Below, piece by piece: positions 14,980 through 22,460 of a stretch of 35,824 nucleotides of DNA. Every line of letters starts with the position of its first letter. Positions within the stretch are counted from its first letter, which is position 1. The notes beneath the pieces were generated by a model. The model worked only from the letters and a program-made list of their open reading frames with translations. It was not told the DNA's origin and did not search any database. This stretch comes from JAGLWP01 sp964406515 (lineage in GTDB: Archaea; Nanobdellota; Nanobdellia; Pacearchaeales; GW2011-AR1), in assembly GCA_964406515.1 (NCBI GenBank), contig CAYORV010000006.1, positions 1 through 35,824 of the forward strand. The letters run 5' to 3'. The translations under genes were made by a program, and so were the position numbers.

Positions 14980-15819
14980 TTAAGGTTGAACTAAAAGTCC
15001 TTGAGATTTAAAATCATGTAGAGAATGACATAAACCATGAACCAAATAAGATCTAATCTCATCTATTTCTTCTTTAGAGATTAATTGCTCCAACCTCTTT
15101 CTACCATGAGGATTTAAGGTCGGGAGGGTAATATTCTCAAAATTATCAATAAACTCTCCCAAATTTATCATTGATTCATCATCTGCTGAAATTATTGTTC
15201 TATCTCTTATGTTACGTTTTTCTCTCTTTTTACAAGCCTTATCTAAATTTCTCAAGCCATTAGGAAAAGAGATAAATCCTCCAACAGCATGAACAAAATT
15301 ACAACCAAGGTCTAAATAAAGTGCCTGAAAGTCCTGACCAGAAGAATTAGGCAGTACTAAATAGTTTTGTCTTTTACCCAATATGTCAGAAATCATAAGT
15401 CCTTCAAGATAAATGCTTTCTTTTTGAACAATTTCAGATCCTATTTCATCGAGATTAGAAACTTCGGGTTCATAAATTTTTTTAGAAACAAAATAAGAAT
15501 GCCTTCCTGCATGGTCATGAGAAGATATATTATCCGGGTCCTCTACAGATACATTATCCCTATTATTCAACAAAACAAAAAAACTAGGGGTCTTAAGACC
15601 TAATCTTTTCGCAAATTCAAAAGTTATAGCTTCGTAAAAAGGCTGATGTTCTGCTCTCAAGGCAGAATGTTCATGAGAAATTTTAGAACCAACACAATAT
15701 TTAAAGTAACCTTTAAAACTAGTTTTTCCATTCTTATAAATACAAAAACCTCCTGGATTTGAACCTTTTTGCTCACTTAAAACTCTAAGACTTGAATTTT
15801 GATCAATCTTTTTTGCCAT
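14980..15819 (-). CDS. Unknown protein, possibly a divergent HipA/PI4-kinase-fold protein
   Basis: 279 aa, soluble, with no recognised family. Some features recall HipA- or PI4K-like folds: a Gly/Lys-rich N-terminal sheet (GFCIYKNGKTSFKGYF), a helix resembling the conserved Glu helix (YEAITFEFAKRLGLKTPSF), a segment resembling the catalytic loop (LMISDILGKRQNYLVL) and ALYLDLGCNFV resembling the metal-binding Asp. The usual DRHxxN Asp and His are not at the expected places, so it would be inactive or misassigned. The ATG has a GGAGAGG Shine-Dalgarno. Neighbours: gatE downstream, the divergent DUF1003 gene upstream. Confidence 0.55.
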   Translation of the reverse strand: MAKKIDQNSSLRVLSEQKGSNPGGFCIYKNGKTSFKGYFKYCVGSKISHEHSALRAEHQPFYEAITFEFAKRLGLKTPSFFVLLNNRDNVSVEDPDNISSHDHAGRHSYFVSKKIYEPEVSNLDEIGSEIVQKESIYLEGLMISDILGKRQNYLVLPNSSGQDFQALYLDLGCNFVHAVGGFISFPNGLRNLDKACKKREKRNIRDRTIISADDESMINLGEFIDNFENITLPTLNPHGRKRLEQLISKEEIDEIRSYLVHGLCHSLHDFKSQGLLVQP

Positions 15820-15932
15820 AACCTCTCCAACTCATTTTCACTTAAAAACCTTTCCCTTGTAACCCCTATATAGTCACAACCAAATAAATAACAAGCAAAA
15901 AGATTTATAATCTTCCTATAATAATTATAATT

Positions 15933-16346
15933 ATGGCGAAGAAAAAGAGGGTGGAAAAAAAAGCAGAACCAAAAAAGGAAATATTTGATATACTAGTTAA
16001 ACCAAATTTTAGAATTCCAAAAACATTCGGACAAAAAGCATCAGACAAATTATCAAAATGGGCAGGTAGCTGGACTTTTATCTTAAGCTTTTTTGTTTTC
16101 TTAGGTCTTTGGATGGCCGCAAATGTGCTCATGTGGATTAGAGAATGGGACCCTTATCCATTTATCTTATTAAATCTTGTACTCTCTTGCTTAGCTGCAA
16201 TTCAAGCTCCAATAATTTTAATGAGTCAAAATAGAACAGCCCAAAGAGATAGATTAAAAGCAGAATTTGATTATAAAGTAAATAGAACAGCTGAAAAAGA
16301 AATCAGAGAAATAAAAAGTATTTTATTAAAAAGAAGTAAGAAATAA
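15933..16346 (+). CDS. DUF1003 membrane protein
   Basis: 137 aa. A very basic start (MAKKKRVEKKAEPKKE) is followed by two TM helices (WTFILSFFVFLGLWMAAN, FILLNLVLSCLAAIQAPII) and then the DUF1003 signature MSQNRTAQRDRLKAEFDYKVN. The C-terminal helix is charged (ISKS-like EIREIKSILLKRSKK). Role unknown. A TATA box (GATTTATAAT) lies about 27 nt before the ATG. Its stop abuts the gatD stop with no gap, in convergent orientation. Confidence 0.9.
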   Translation: MAKKKRVEKKAEPKKEIFDILVKPNFRIPKTFGQKASDKLSKWAGSWTFILSFFVFLGLWMAANVLMWIREWDPYPFILLNLVLSCLAAIQAPIILMSQNRTAQRDRLKAEFDYKVNRTAEKEIREIKSILLKRSKK

Positions 16347-17669
16347 TTATTCCAACCTATCCCCAAACTCATGAGCAAAATTATGCAACATTTTTTCTTT
16401 TACAATTTCTTTATCTTTTGCCCATTCTTTATGTCCTAAAACCCAACCAAGTTTTACCAAAGCAGTTTCTGCAAGCATGTCCTCTAGATAAATAATTCCT
16501 GTAGCTAAAAGCTCTCTCCCGTTTGAATAAACCAAAGGGTCAAGCCTTCCATAAATACATTGAGCAACAGCACAAATTACAATCCCTTTTTTCTGCACTT
16601 CCTTTAATTTTTTTGTCCAACCATTCCTCGATCTTTTTGTAGGAGCATGTCCTAATCCAGAAAGTTCAAGAACAATTCCCTTATACTTTTTCTTAACATA
16701 ATAATCCAAAATCTCAGGACTTTGCCCAGGATAAACTTTAACCAAAGCAACTTTATCTTCAAACTTTAAATCTAATTTTATTTTATTTTTATTTCTCAAA
16801 TTATGCCCTGACAAAATATCAATTCTGTTGCCCCCTAATTCCGATTTTGGGGGTACACTGAGCAGTGCTGGAAAAATCTTAGCAAAAGGTTTTCCATTCA
16901 CAACCTTAAATGCATCTCTCTTTGAAGTATGTAACTTCCTAACTTTTGTTCCAGGCATTGCAAAACAATAATCATCATTTGAAGAAGCATGCCCAACCAA
17001 CATCACTTCAGCAATATCAGAAACTGCCGCCAAAGCAGAACATTGCAAATTCAAGTTAGCATCAGAAGAAGCCCTATCAATACTTCTCTGGCTATATGTA
17101 AGAATAACTGGTTTATTTAAATCTCTCAGAAAAAAACTCAGAGCAGCCGCAGTATAATGCAAAAAATCAGTTCCATGCGTAACAATCACTCCCTTCACAT
17201 TTTGGTCATCCAATAATTTTTTAATTGTTCGAGCCATCTTTTGCCAATCTTTGAAATCCATATCTTCTGAAGCTTTCATAAATGGAACTTCAACTTTTGA
17301 AATATTAACGCTCTCAAAAATTTCAGGGTAAAATTTAAACAAACTCTGAGGAGTATCTAATGGGGCAACTCCCCCTGTTTTAGGATCCAAACGAGAAGCA
17401 ATTGTCCCTCCTGTAATAATCATCGCAACATTTGGTTTATCGCTCACACCTTTTGGACGGGTGAGCGGGGTACTAACAACAGAACTTTTCCTCAAAACTT
17501 TTATCTCTAAAACATCTTTCCGATTAAATCCAATATTATAACCAGAATCTAATTTCAAAAGAACAATATCCTTATCAGTCTCAGGACTTTCCAATAAAAC
17601 TCCTTCATAAATCAGTTTTGTAAGATGAACTTCAACATAATCTCCTGGAACCGCATTTGTTTTTTTCAT
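16347..17669 (-). CDS. gatD: Glu-tRNA(Gln) amidotransferase subunit GatD
   Basis: 440 aa. The N-terminal beta barrel (GDYVEVHLTKLIYEGVLLE) is joined to an L-asparaginase-type domain with both catalytic Thr motifs (ITGGTIASRLD, VIVTHGTDFLHYT) and KVRKLHTSKRDAF. It frees ammonia from Asn or Gln for GatE. Two places look expanded: the linker SSVVSTPLTRPKGVSDKP and the loop FPALLSVPPKSELGGN, each encoded by a GC-rich hairpin with a GGGGTAC box (17441-17473, 16828-16870). Both are in surface or linker positions. A TATA-like GTTTTTAATTTC lies about 27 nt upstream. Confidence 0.95.
   Translation of the reverse strand: MKKTNAVPGDYVEVHLTKLIYEGVLLESPETDKDIVLLKLDSGYNIGFNRKDVLEIKVLRKSSVVSTPLTRPKGVSDKPNVAMIITGGTIASRLDPKTGGVAPLDTPQSLFKFYPEIFESVNISKVEVPFMKASEDMDFKDWQKMARTIKKLLDDQNVKGVIVTHGTDFLHYTAAALSFFLRDLNKPVILTYSQRSIDRASSDANLNLQCSALAAVSDIAEVMLVGHASSNDDYCFAMPGTKVRKLHTSKRDAFKVVNGKPFAKIFPALLSVPPKSELGGNRIDILSGHNLRNKNKIKLDLKFEDKVALVKVYPGQSPEILDYYVKKKYKGIVLELSGLGHAPTKRSRNGWTKKLKEVQKKGIVICAVAQCIYGRLDPLVYSNGRELLATGIIYLEDMLAETALVKLGWVLGHKEWAKDKEIVKEKMLHNFAHEFGDRLE
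16828..16870 (-). repeat. Hairpin element a in gatD
   Basis: TTGCCCCC...GGGGGTAC brackets a 13-nt loop (CCCCC 16831-16835, GGGGG 16849-16853), followed by a second perfect hairpin CACTG-AG-CAGTG (16856-16867). Order, GCCCC arm, GGGGTAC box and second stem match the layout of the TFE/LeuRS element, though the loop sequences differ. Confidence 0.5.
17441..17473 (-). repeat. Hairpin element b in gatD
   Basis: A perfect 7-bp stem CGCTCAC/GTGAGCG (17441-17447, 17461-17467) around a 13-nt loop, ending in GGGGTAC. It codes for the variable linker before the catalytic GGTIAS. It shares the GGGGTAC box but no CCCC arm, so kinship with the TFE/LeuRS element is weaker. Confidence 0.4.
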
Positions 17670-17699
17670 GAAAAGGCAAGGAATAAAGAAATTAAAAAC

Positions 17700-17921
17700 T
17701 TATTGATTGAAATATGAAAAAAGTATTAGGAAAATAATAAGATGAAAAATTAAAAGAAGTATAATAAATAAATGGAATTTAATACTATACAATAAAAGAT
17801 AAAGGGGTTTCCCTTCTTTTCTTTTATCTTCTCTTTTCATACCAATAGTAAGAACTGCCGAATAAGATGCTCCTATCATAATTGAAATAATTATAATAAC
17901 AATTTGTTTCAAAATTTCCAT
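17700..17921 (-). CDS. Small two-TM membrane protein (73 aa)
   Basis: The preferred start MEILKQ (17921) lies one base after the stop of the upstream 74-aa gene, giving coupled translation; an earlier in-frame ATG would overlap that gene. TM1 is IVIIIISIMIGASYSAVL; a charged loop MKREDKRKEGK follows; TM2 spans most of the rest (FHLFIILLLIFHLIIFLIL). No family is recognised. Its pairing with the small Cys protein suggests the two act together. Confidence 0.65.
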   Translation of the reverse strand: MEILKQIVIIIISIMIGASYSAVLTIGMKREDKRKEGKPLYLLLYSIKFHLFIILLLIFHLIIFLILFSYFNQ

Positions 17922-17922
17922 A

Positions 17923-18147
17923 TTATTCAGAAGCAGATTTTTCCAAGGATCCAAATTGGGTTAATTGTCCTTTTCTTACTGCTCTCTTAAGGGCACTAGG
18001 TTTAAGGTAAGGTGTGGAGTTATCAGGTACATTACCATGTAAAGAAGAACAATATGCACTTTCATTAACAATAATTCCTCCTTTAGTGTTCATAAGGTTT
18101 CCTGCACGGCAACCGGATTTTTGACAATAAATCTCTTCTTTCGCCAT
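17923..18147 (-). CDS. Small soluble Cys-containing protein (74 aa)
   Basis: Start MAKEEIYCQKSGC at 18147; a longer GTG start is possible, but a TATA-like ATTATTAAATAG lies about 27 nt upstream of the ATG. Cys residues at about 8, 13 and 33 (YCQKSGCRAGN, AYCSSLHGN) could bind a metal together with His. The second half is basic (KRAVRKGQLTQFG). No family is recognised. The TAA is one base before the ATG of the two-TM protein, so the two form an operon next to the tRNA-Arg locus. Confidence 0.65.
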   Translation of the reverse strand: MAKEEIYCQKSGCRAGNLMNTKGGIIVNESAYCSSLHGNVPDNSTPYLKPSALKRAVRKGQLTQFGSLEKSASE

Positions 18148-18197
18148 TATTCCATAATCAATATCCACTATTTAATAATTGTTATATTACGAAATAT

Positions 18198-18219
18198 ATA
18201 TGGGCCCAGGAGGAATCGA
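18198..18219 (-). repeat. Detached copy of the tRNA-Arg 3' end (22 bp)
   Basis: Identical to 18306-18327, which covers the 3' acceptor strand and part of the T arm of tRNA-Arg. The two copies are 108 bp apart in direct orientation. This resembles an attachment-site core left by an element that inserted in the tRNA 3' end. No integrase gene is nearby. Confidence 0.75.
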
Positions 18220-18305
18220 GGTTCAATGAAATTGAGTCACCTGCTTGCAGGTTCTTGTGCCTCCTTGGTATCCCTTGGGAAACCCCTTGGGGTGAGATTC
18301 TAAAA
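18220..18305. other. 86-bp palindrome-rich segment between tRNA-Arg 3' ends
   Basis: Contains a run of small palindromes: TCAATGAAATTGA, CACCTGCTTGCAGGT, CCTTGG, TCCCTTGGGA and CCCCTTGGGG. Its GC content is above the surroundings. No gene is assigned; it may be an element remnant. Confidence 0.5.
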
Positions 18306-18308
18306 ATA

Positions 18309-18380
18309 TGGGCCCAGGAGGAATCGAACCCCCATCTACCGGGCCGAAACCGGAAATTCTATCCGTTAAACTATGAGCCC
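18309..18380 (-). tRNA. tRNA-Arg (UCG)
   Basis: 72 nt: acceptor GGGCTCA/TGGGCCC with discriminator A, D arm GTTT...GAAT, anticodon stem CCGG/CCGG with loop TTTCGGC (anticodon TCG, G at 37), and T arm GGGGG/CCTCC with TTCGATT. Pair 27-43 is T-T, and one G-U sits in the T stem. CCA is not encoded. Its 3' 19 nt plus three downstream bases recur at 18198-18219. Confidence 0.93.
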
Positions 18381-18432
18381 ACAAAACAACAAGAAAAGTT
18401 AGGTTTTTATATGTTATTTATTTCATAATAAC

Positions 18433-19293
18433 ATGCCATTAAAAAGACACCACAAAATAATTATCGGCAGCTTTAGTTCTCTTGTTGCAATTTTTATGAT
18501 AGTCAGTAGTATTTTCCTTTACACATTATTTATGAAAGAAACTGTAGATTATGCAAATTTAAATAGTAAAATCTCAAAGGTAGAAGCAGACACCCAAAGC
18601 AAGATGAATGATTTATCCACAAGCCTATTAGAAACAGAAAAAGAATTAATCTCTCTTGGTTCGCAAATAGGTTCTTTAGATAATGAATTAATTCTCCTAA
18701 AGGCATCTGCCGGCGAGGATTTTTCAGGAATAATTGAAGAAACAATAAAATCCGTTGCTACAATTAGAACAGATGTAAGTCAAGGGACAGGATTCATAAT
18801 CACAGATGAAGGGTATGTTGTAACAAATGCACATGTTTTATCAGATGCAACATATGCTCAAGTAATCACATATGATCAACAAACATTAACTGCAGAACTT
18901 GTAGGATATGATTTAGATTTAGATTTAGCATTACTCAAAATCTCAGGCGAACATGATTCAATAAGATTGGATGATTCAAATGAGGTACAAGTAGGAGAAA
19001 AAGTTATCGCCATAGGAAACCCTCTTGGATTACAATTTTCTGTTTCACAAGGAATTGTTTCCGCGGTTCATAGAGGGGGATTAAACGGATTAGAAGCATA
19101 TATTCAAACTGATGCAGCATTAAACCCTGGAAATTCAGGAGGCCCATTGATAAACACAAGGGGGAAAGTTATTGGAATAAATAATTTCAAAATTGGTGGA
19201 GGAGAAAGTTTAGGATTTGCTTTAGAATCAAATTATATTATAGAAACAATAAATGAAATTTCAGAAGCAGAATTAGAGGAAACTTTATTATGA
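18433..19293 (+). CDS. Membrane-anchored HtrA/DegP-like serine protease without PDZ
   Basis: 286 aa. An N-terminal signal anchor (IIIGSFSSLVAIFMIVSSIF) is followed by a coiled-coil stalk (about residues 45-95), then a trypsin-fold domain with the complete triad: His in VVTNAHVL, Asp in DLDLALLKI and Ser in NPGNSGGPL. GTGFIITDEGYVVTNAH is classic S1C. There is no PDZ domain after the protease domain, so regulation probably comes from the stalk. The protease faces the outside. The last 4 nt overlap the proS start. A TATA-like TTTTTATATG lies about 27 nt before the ATG. Confidence 0.92.
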   Translation: MPLKRHHKIIIGSFSSLVAIFMIVSSIFLYTLFMKETVDYANLNSKISKVEADTQSKMNDLSTSLLETEKELISLGSQIGSLDNELILLKASAGEDFSGIIEETIKSVATIRTDVSQGTGFIITDEGYVVTNAHVLSDATYAQVITYDQQTLTAELVGYDLDLDLALLKISGEHDSIRLDDSNEVQVGEKVIAIGNPLGLQFSVSQGIVSAVHRGGLNGLEAYIQTDAALNPGNSGGPLINTRGKVIGINNFKIGGGESLGFALESNYIIETINEISEAELEETLL

Positions 19294-20735
19294 ATAAAAA
19301 ATCAAAAGAAGGTTTAACAGTCAAGAAAGAAAACTTTAGCGAGTGGTATGATCAAATTCTTGACAAAGCAGAAGTAACTGACTCTAGATTAGATATGAAA
19401 GGATTTCTAATCTTCAGGCCATGGGGAGCAATGACCATTGAAAATATGTTTAAATTATACGAAGAAGAACTTCAAAAAAAATCCCACAAACCAACAATTA
19501 TGCCAATGCTGATTCCAGAAGAAAATCTGAAAAAAGAATCTTCACACATAGAGGGTTTTGCTCCAGAAGTATTTTGGCTAAAAGAAATAAACAAGGAAAA
19601 ATTAGCATTAAGACCAACAAGTGAAACTCTTTACACTCCAATGTTCAAACTTTGGATAAGAAGTCACAGAGACCTTCCAATGAAATTATACCAAAGAGGT
19701 TCTGTTTTTAGATTAGATACAAAAGCAACTAGACCTTTGATTAGATCGAGGGAAATAATCTGGATAGAATGCCACGATGCATTTGCAACAAAAAAAGAAG
19801 CAGAAGCTCAAGTTCAAGAAGATATTCAAACAACAGAAAAAATAATGCATCAAAAATTCGGGATTCCTTTCCTTGCAATGAAACGGCCAGAATGGGACAA
19901 ATTTTCAGGAGCAGAATACACTGTTGGCTCAGATGTATTAATGCCAGATGGAAAATTAATACAACAACCTTCAACACATTTAATGGGCCAAAAATTTTCA
20001 AAAGTATTTGACGCCAAATTCAAAAACGAAAAAGGCGAAGAAGAATATCTCTGGACAACAGCATATGGTCCTGCAATGTCAAGAATCCTAGCTTCAATAA
20101 TCTCAATGCACGGAGATGACAAAGGATTGATTATGCCATTCTGTATCTCTCCAGTTCAAGTAATAATAATTCCAATATTCAATAAAGAAAACAAAAATTT
20201 AGTTCTAAAAGAGTCAAATAAATTAAAAGATGAATTAAATTCATTCGGATTAAAAGCAGATATTGATGCAAGTGAAAAAAGACCAGGAGAAAAATATAAT
20301 GATTGGGAATTAAAGGGAGTTCCATTCAGAATTGAAATAGGGGAAAAAGAAATCAAAAGTAAAAAAGTAACTTTATTCACAAGAGACACAGGAGAAAAAG
20401 AAATTCTACCAATAAAAAATATTTCAAAAATAAAAACACTTGGCGAAGAATTTGACAAAAGAATAAAAGAAAAAGCAGACAAGTTTATGAAAAATAAAAT
20501 AATCAACTGCAAAACAAAACAAGAAATTAAAACTGCTGTTAAGAATGGAAAAATTGCAAGAGTTAATTTTTGTTCTGTAGATAATGCAGGTGAAAAATGT
20601 GCAGAGTATGCTGAAAAAGAAATTAGTGCAGAAGTTAGAGGAACAATAGCAAACAAAAAAGAGAAAGCACAAGGCAAATGCATAATTTGTGGAAAGCCAG
20701 CAAAAGAAATAGTTTACATAGCTAAAGCTTATTAG
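19290..20735 (+). CDS. proS: Prolyl-tRNA synthetase, archaeal/eukaryote type
   Basis: 481 aa, the short ProRS without the bacterial editing insert. It starts EGLTVKKENFSEWYDQIL; motif 1 region RPWGAMTIENMFKLYEEEL, motif 2 RGSVFRLDTKATRPLIRSREI and motif 3 region GPAMSRILASI are seen. The anticodon domain and a C-terminal zinc-type module (CIICGKPAKEIVYIAKAY) with the conserved terminal Tyr complete it. The ATG overlaps the protease stop by 4 nt, so the two are co-translated even though functions are unrelated. Confidence 0.96.
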   Translation: MNKKSKEGLTVKKENFSEWYDQILDKAEVTDSRLDMKGFLIFRPWGAMTIENMFKLYEEELQKKSHKPTIMPMLIPEENLKKESSHIEGFAPEVFWLKEINKEKLALRPTSETLYTPMFKLWIRSHRDLPMKLYQRGSVFRLDTKATRPLIRSREIIWIECHDAFATKKEAEAQVQEDIQTTEKIMHQKFGIPFLAMKRPEWDKFSGAEYTVGSDVLMPDGKLIQQPSTHLMGQKFSKVFDAKFKNEKGEEEYLWTTAYGPAMSRILASIISMHGDDKGLIMPFCISPVQVIIIPIFNKENKNLVLKESNKLKDELNSFGLKADIDASEKRPGEKYNDWELKGVPFRIEIGEKEIKSKKVTLFTRDTGEKEILPIKNISKIKTLGEEFDKRIKEKADKFMKNKIINCKTKQEIKTAVKNGKIARVNFCSVDNAGEKCAEYAEKEISAEVRGTIANKKEKAQGKCIICGKPAKEIVYIAKAY

Positions 20736-20750
20736 TTAACTCCCTATTCT

Positions 20751-20867
20751 TTAATTGTATTTGTTATCTATGAAATCTAATTCGTTTTCAAGTCTTAAAG
20801 TAACTTCTAAAAGTTGACTTAAGTCTTTCTCGATAGCTTCTAATTCCATCTTTTGTTTTTTCTCCAT
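20751..20867 (-). CDS. Possible 38-aa coiled-coil peptide
   Basis: An uninterrupted frame reads MEKKQKMELEAIEKDL to NELDFIDNKYN. It is heptad-like with Leu/Ile spacing and strongly charged, typical of a helical peptide rather than random AT-rich DNA. It ends 16 nt past the proS stop on the opposite strand. No clear Shine-Dalgarno is seen. Possible but unproven. Confidence 0.4.
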   Translation of the reverse strand: MEKKQKMELEAIEKDLSQLLEVTLRLENELDFIDNKYN

Positions 20868-20915
20868 TTTTTATTAAACAGAATCCATTCAAGCCCGAAT
20901 TAAATTAGAAGTAAA

Positions 20916-20960
20916 CCTCAATTCAATTCAGACCCAAAAGGAAGCTGAATTAAAATGAGG
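20916..20960. repeat. Imperfect 16-bp inverted repeat in an intergenic region
   Basis: Arms CCTCAATTCAATTCAG (20916-20931) and CTGAATTAAAATGAGG (20945-20960) pair at 14 of 16 positions around a 13-nt loop. The remaining gap 20961-21054 shows no convincing gene. A terminator, small RNA or operator is possible. Confidence 0.45.
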
Positions 20961-21054
20961 GGAATTTAATTGAAGTGTATGCTAAGCCAAAGACATCATA
21001 ATTACAATGTATCGTTCTTAGCCATTCCCTCATAAAAATAATAACAAAAATTAG

Positions 21055-21458
21055 TTTTTATACTTTTCTGTTTTATACTACTTATCTCAACATTTCCTTA
21101 AACTCTTCCAAATCTTTAGTTTTTATTTTCGCTCCAACAGCATTTTCATGTCCTCCACCTGTTGCGCCCTCAAGTCCTTCAATTGCCTTTAAAACTTTCT
21201 TCCTAACCTTTTCTCCCCTTACAGAAATACTTGTAGTCACATCTAAAACACGCATTACTACAATTACTTTTTCAGGAAACAAATAACTCAACTGATTTGA
21301 TAAATCTGCACTAATACTTGTCTCTCCAGAATATTGAAAAAATAAAATTTTACTATCATCCAAGTTTGATTTTGCTTTTTTTATTAATTTTTGATATGTC
21401 TTATCAATTTCCTTAAATCTTTCGTGCATAATTCTATTTTTCGGACTCTCATCCAAAA
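21055..21458 (-). repeat. 404-bp direct repeat, copy A
   Basis: Aligns without gaps to 23614-24017. Bases 21098-21458 are identical to 23657-24017 (361/361), while the outer 43 bp differ at 8 positions. The abrupt change from identity to divergence suggests recent gene conversion or duplication. Confidence 0.9.
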
Positions 21459-21582
21459 TCTTCTCATCATATTCCACACCATTTTCGCTAATTCCAACAC
21501 CCTCATTTAAAGCGCTAACTAAATTAACCGAAAATAAAATCAAAATTATTGTGAAGACAATTATCTTTTTTTCTTCTTCCAT
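21082..21582 (-). CDS. Chimeric ORF: signal peptide fused to DHHA1-type C-terminal fragment
   Basis: 166 aa. Residues 1-25 are a signal peptide (KIIVFTIILILFSVNLVSA) and about 26-42 resemble the start of a secreted protein. From LDESPKNRIMHERF onward, 119 residues are identical to the C-terminal half of the DHH phosphoesterase at 23632-24669, including the DHHA1 motif TGGGHENAVGAK; the last four residues (EMLR) differ. The join is in frame at a GAAG/TTTTGG micro-homology. It overlaps the upstream 98-aa gene by 22 nt. It may be a degenerating fragment, since the DHH catalytic half is missing and a nucleic-acid-binding domain would be exported. Confidence 0.7.
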   Translation of the reverse strand: MEEEKKIIVFTIILILFSVNLVSALNEGVGISENGVEYDEKILDESPKNRIMHERFKEIDKTYQKLIKKAKSNLDDSKILFFQYSGETSISADLSNQLSYLFPEKVIVVMRVLDVTTSISVRGEKVRKKVLKAIEGLEGATGGGHENAVGAKIKTKDLEEFKEMLR

Positions 21583-21857
21583 TTCCTCTTTTGTTTTAAT
21601 TTTTTACTCAAATAAATTAAAGAACATATAACTAAATAAAGAGGGATTGCAAACAAAAATAAGAAAGGTAACGTCTTAGTAAAATCGCATATAGGACATG
21701 AAGGACACTCCATAGTTCCGTCTGATAATAATTGGCATCCCTGAAGACAACCAACAGGAAAAAATGATAAACAGGTGTATAAAGAGATAACTACAATTAG
21801 CAAAAAGAAAATTATTATTTTCCATTTAGTTGGACGTAAAAATTCTTTCACTTTCAT
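21561..21857 (-). CDS. Small two-TM Cys-containing membrane protein
   Basis: 98 aa. TM1 IIIFFLLIVVISLYTCLSFF; an exterior loop with five Cys (VGCLQGCQLL, MECPSCPICDF); TM2 LPFLFLFAIPLYLVICSLIYL; then a very basic tail. The Cys loop may be disulfide-bonded outside the cell or bind metal. The start overlaps the stop of the 189-aa secreted protein gene by 4 nt (ATGA), an operon sign. No family is recognised. Confidence 0.75.
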   Translation of the reverse strand: MKVKEFLRPTKWKIIIFFLLIVVISLYTCLSFFPVGCLQGCQLLSDGTMECPSCPICDFTKTLPFLFLFAIPLYLVICSLIYLSKKLKQKRKWKKKKR

Positions 21858-22423
21858 CCAAACAACCCCTCAACCCAATTAATTACCTTCTCAAAAAACG
21901 TTAATTTTTTTTGCTCAAGAACCAAAACAGATTCAGATATTAGTTCTTCAATACTCCCTGCCATCATTTCATTAGAAGCTATGGACAAAGTATTTATTCT
22001 TTTTATGGAAAAATCCGCAGAATTAATCGAACCAAGATTTTGTTTTATTTCATTCAATTCAATTAAAACATCATTAATACCATCTCCATTCAAGTCAATT
22101 TCCTTTTTTTCGTTTGTATTTAAACTAAAAGAATTATCTATATTATATGCAGTTATATCGCCTAGCTTGTCCATATCTAATGTCATAATAAGAAATTCTG
22201 TATATTCCTGTTTAACTCTACGCACCTGAATAGCATATAATTTTTCATCAAATTCAAATTTTAATCTTCCAGGTTTAATACTATAATCATTTCCCTGTTC
22301 GCTTAAATCTATATTCGTTATGGGAACTACAGCACTGCCTGTTCCTTTCTCAGCACTAACAAAAGAAAGAACAGTAACGATAATTAAAATTAATAAGAAT
22401 CCAAACAATATTTTGTTCTTCAT
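21854..22423 (-). CDS. Secreted protein with an EF-hand/dockerin-like Ca site
   Basis: 189 aa. Signal peptide ILFGFLLILIIVTVLSFVSA is followed by a beta-rich domain. IDLNGDGINDVLIELNEI (about residue 110) fits the dockerin/EF-hand-like DxNxDGxxD calcium loop. The end FFEKVINWVEGLFG is amphipathic and may associate with the membrane. Function unknown; probably exported to the surface and in an operon with the 98-aa membrane protein. Confidence 0.75.
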   Translation of the reverse strand: MKNKILFGFLLILIIVTVLSFVSAEKGTGSAVVPITNIDLSEQGNDYSIKPGRLKFEFDEKLYAIQVRRVKQEYTEFLIMTLDMDKLGDITAYNIDNSFSLNTNEKKEIDLNGDGINDVLIELNEIKQNLGSINSADFSIKRINTLSIASNEMMAGSIEELISESVLVLEQKKLTFFEKVINWVEGLFG

Positions 22424-22460
22424 ATATTAACTAACAAACTCCACTTTAAAAAATCTTTTA

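Noticed and set aside
18121..18303. Open frame of 60 codons across the duplicated tRNA-Arg segment
   Set aside because: It runs through the tRNA-end copy and palindromes, has no promoter or Shine-Dalgarno support, and is antisense to the 74-aa gene start.
20950..21033. 27-codon frame on the minus strand downstream of the 38-aa ORF
   Set aside because: Short, no Shine-Dalgarno or promoter, and its end lies in the inverted repeat; not distinguishable from chance.
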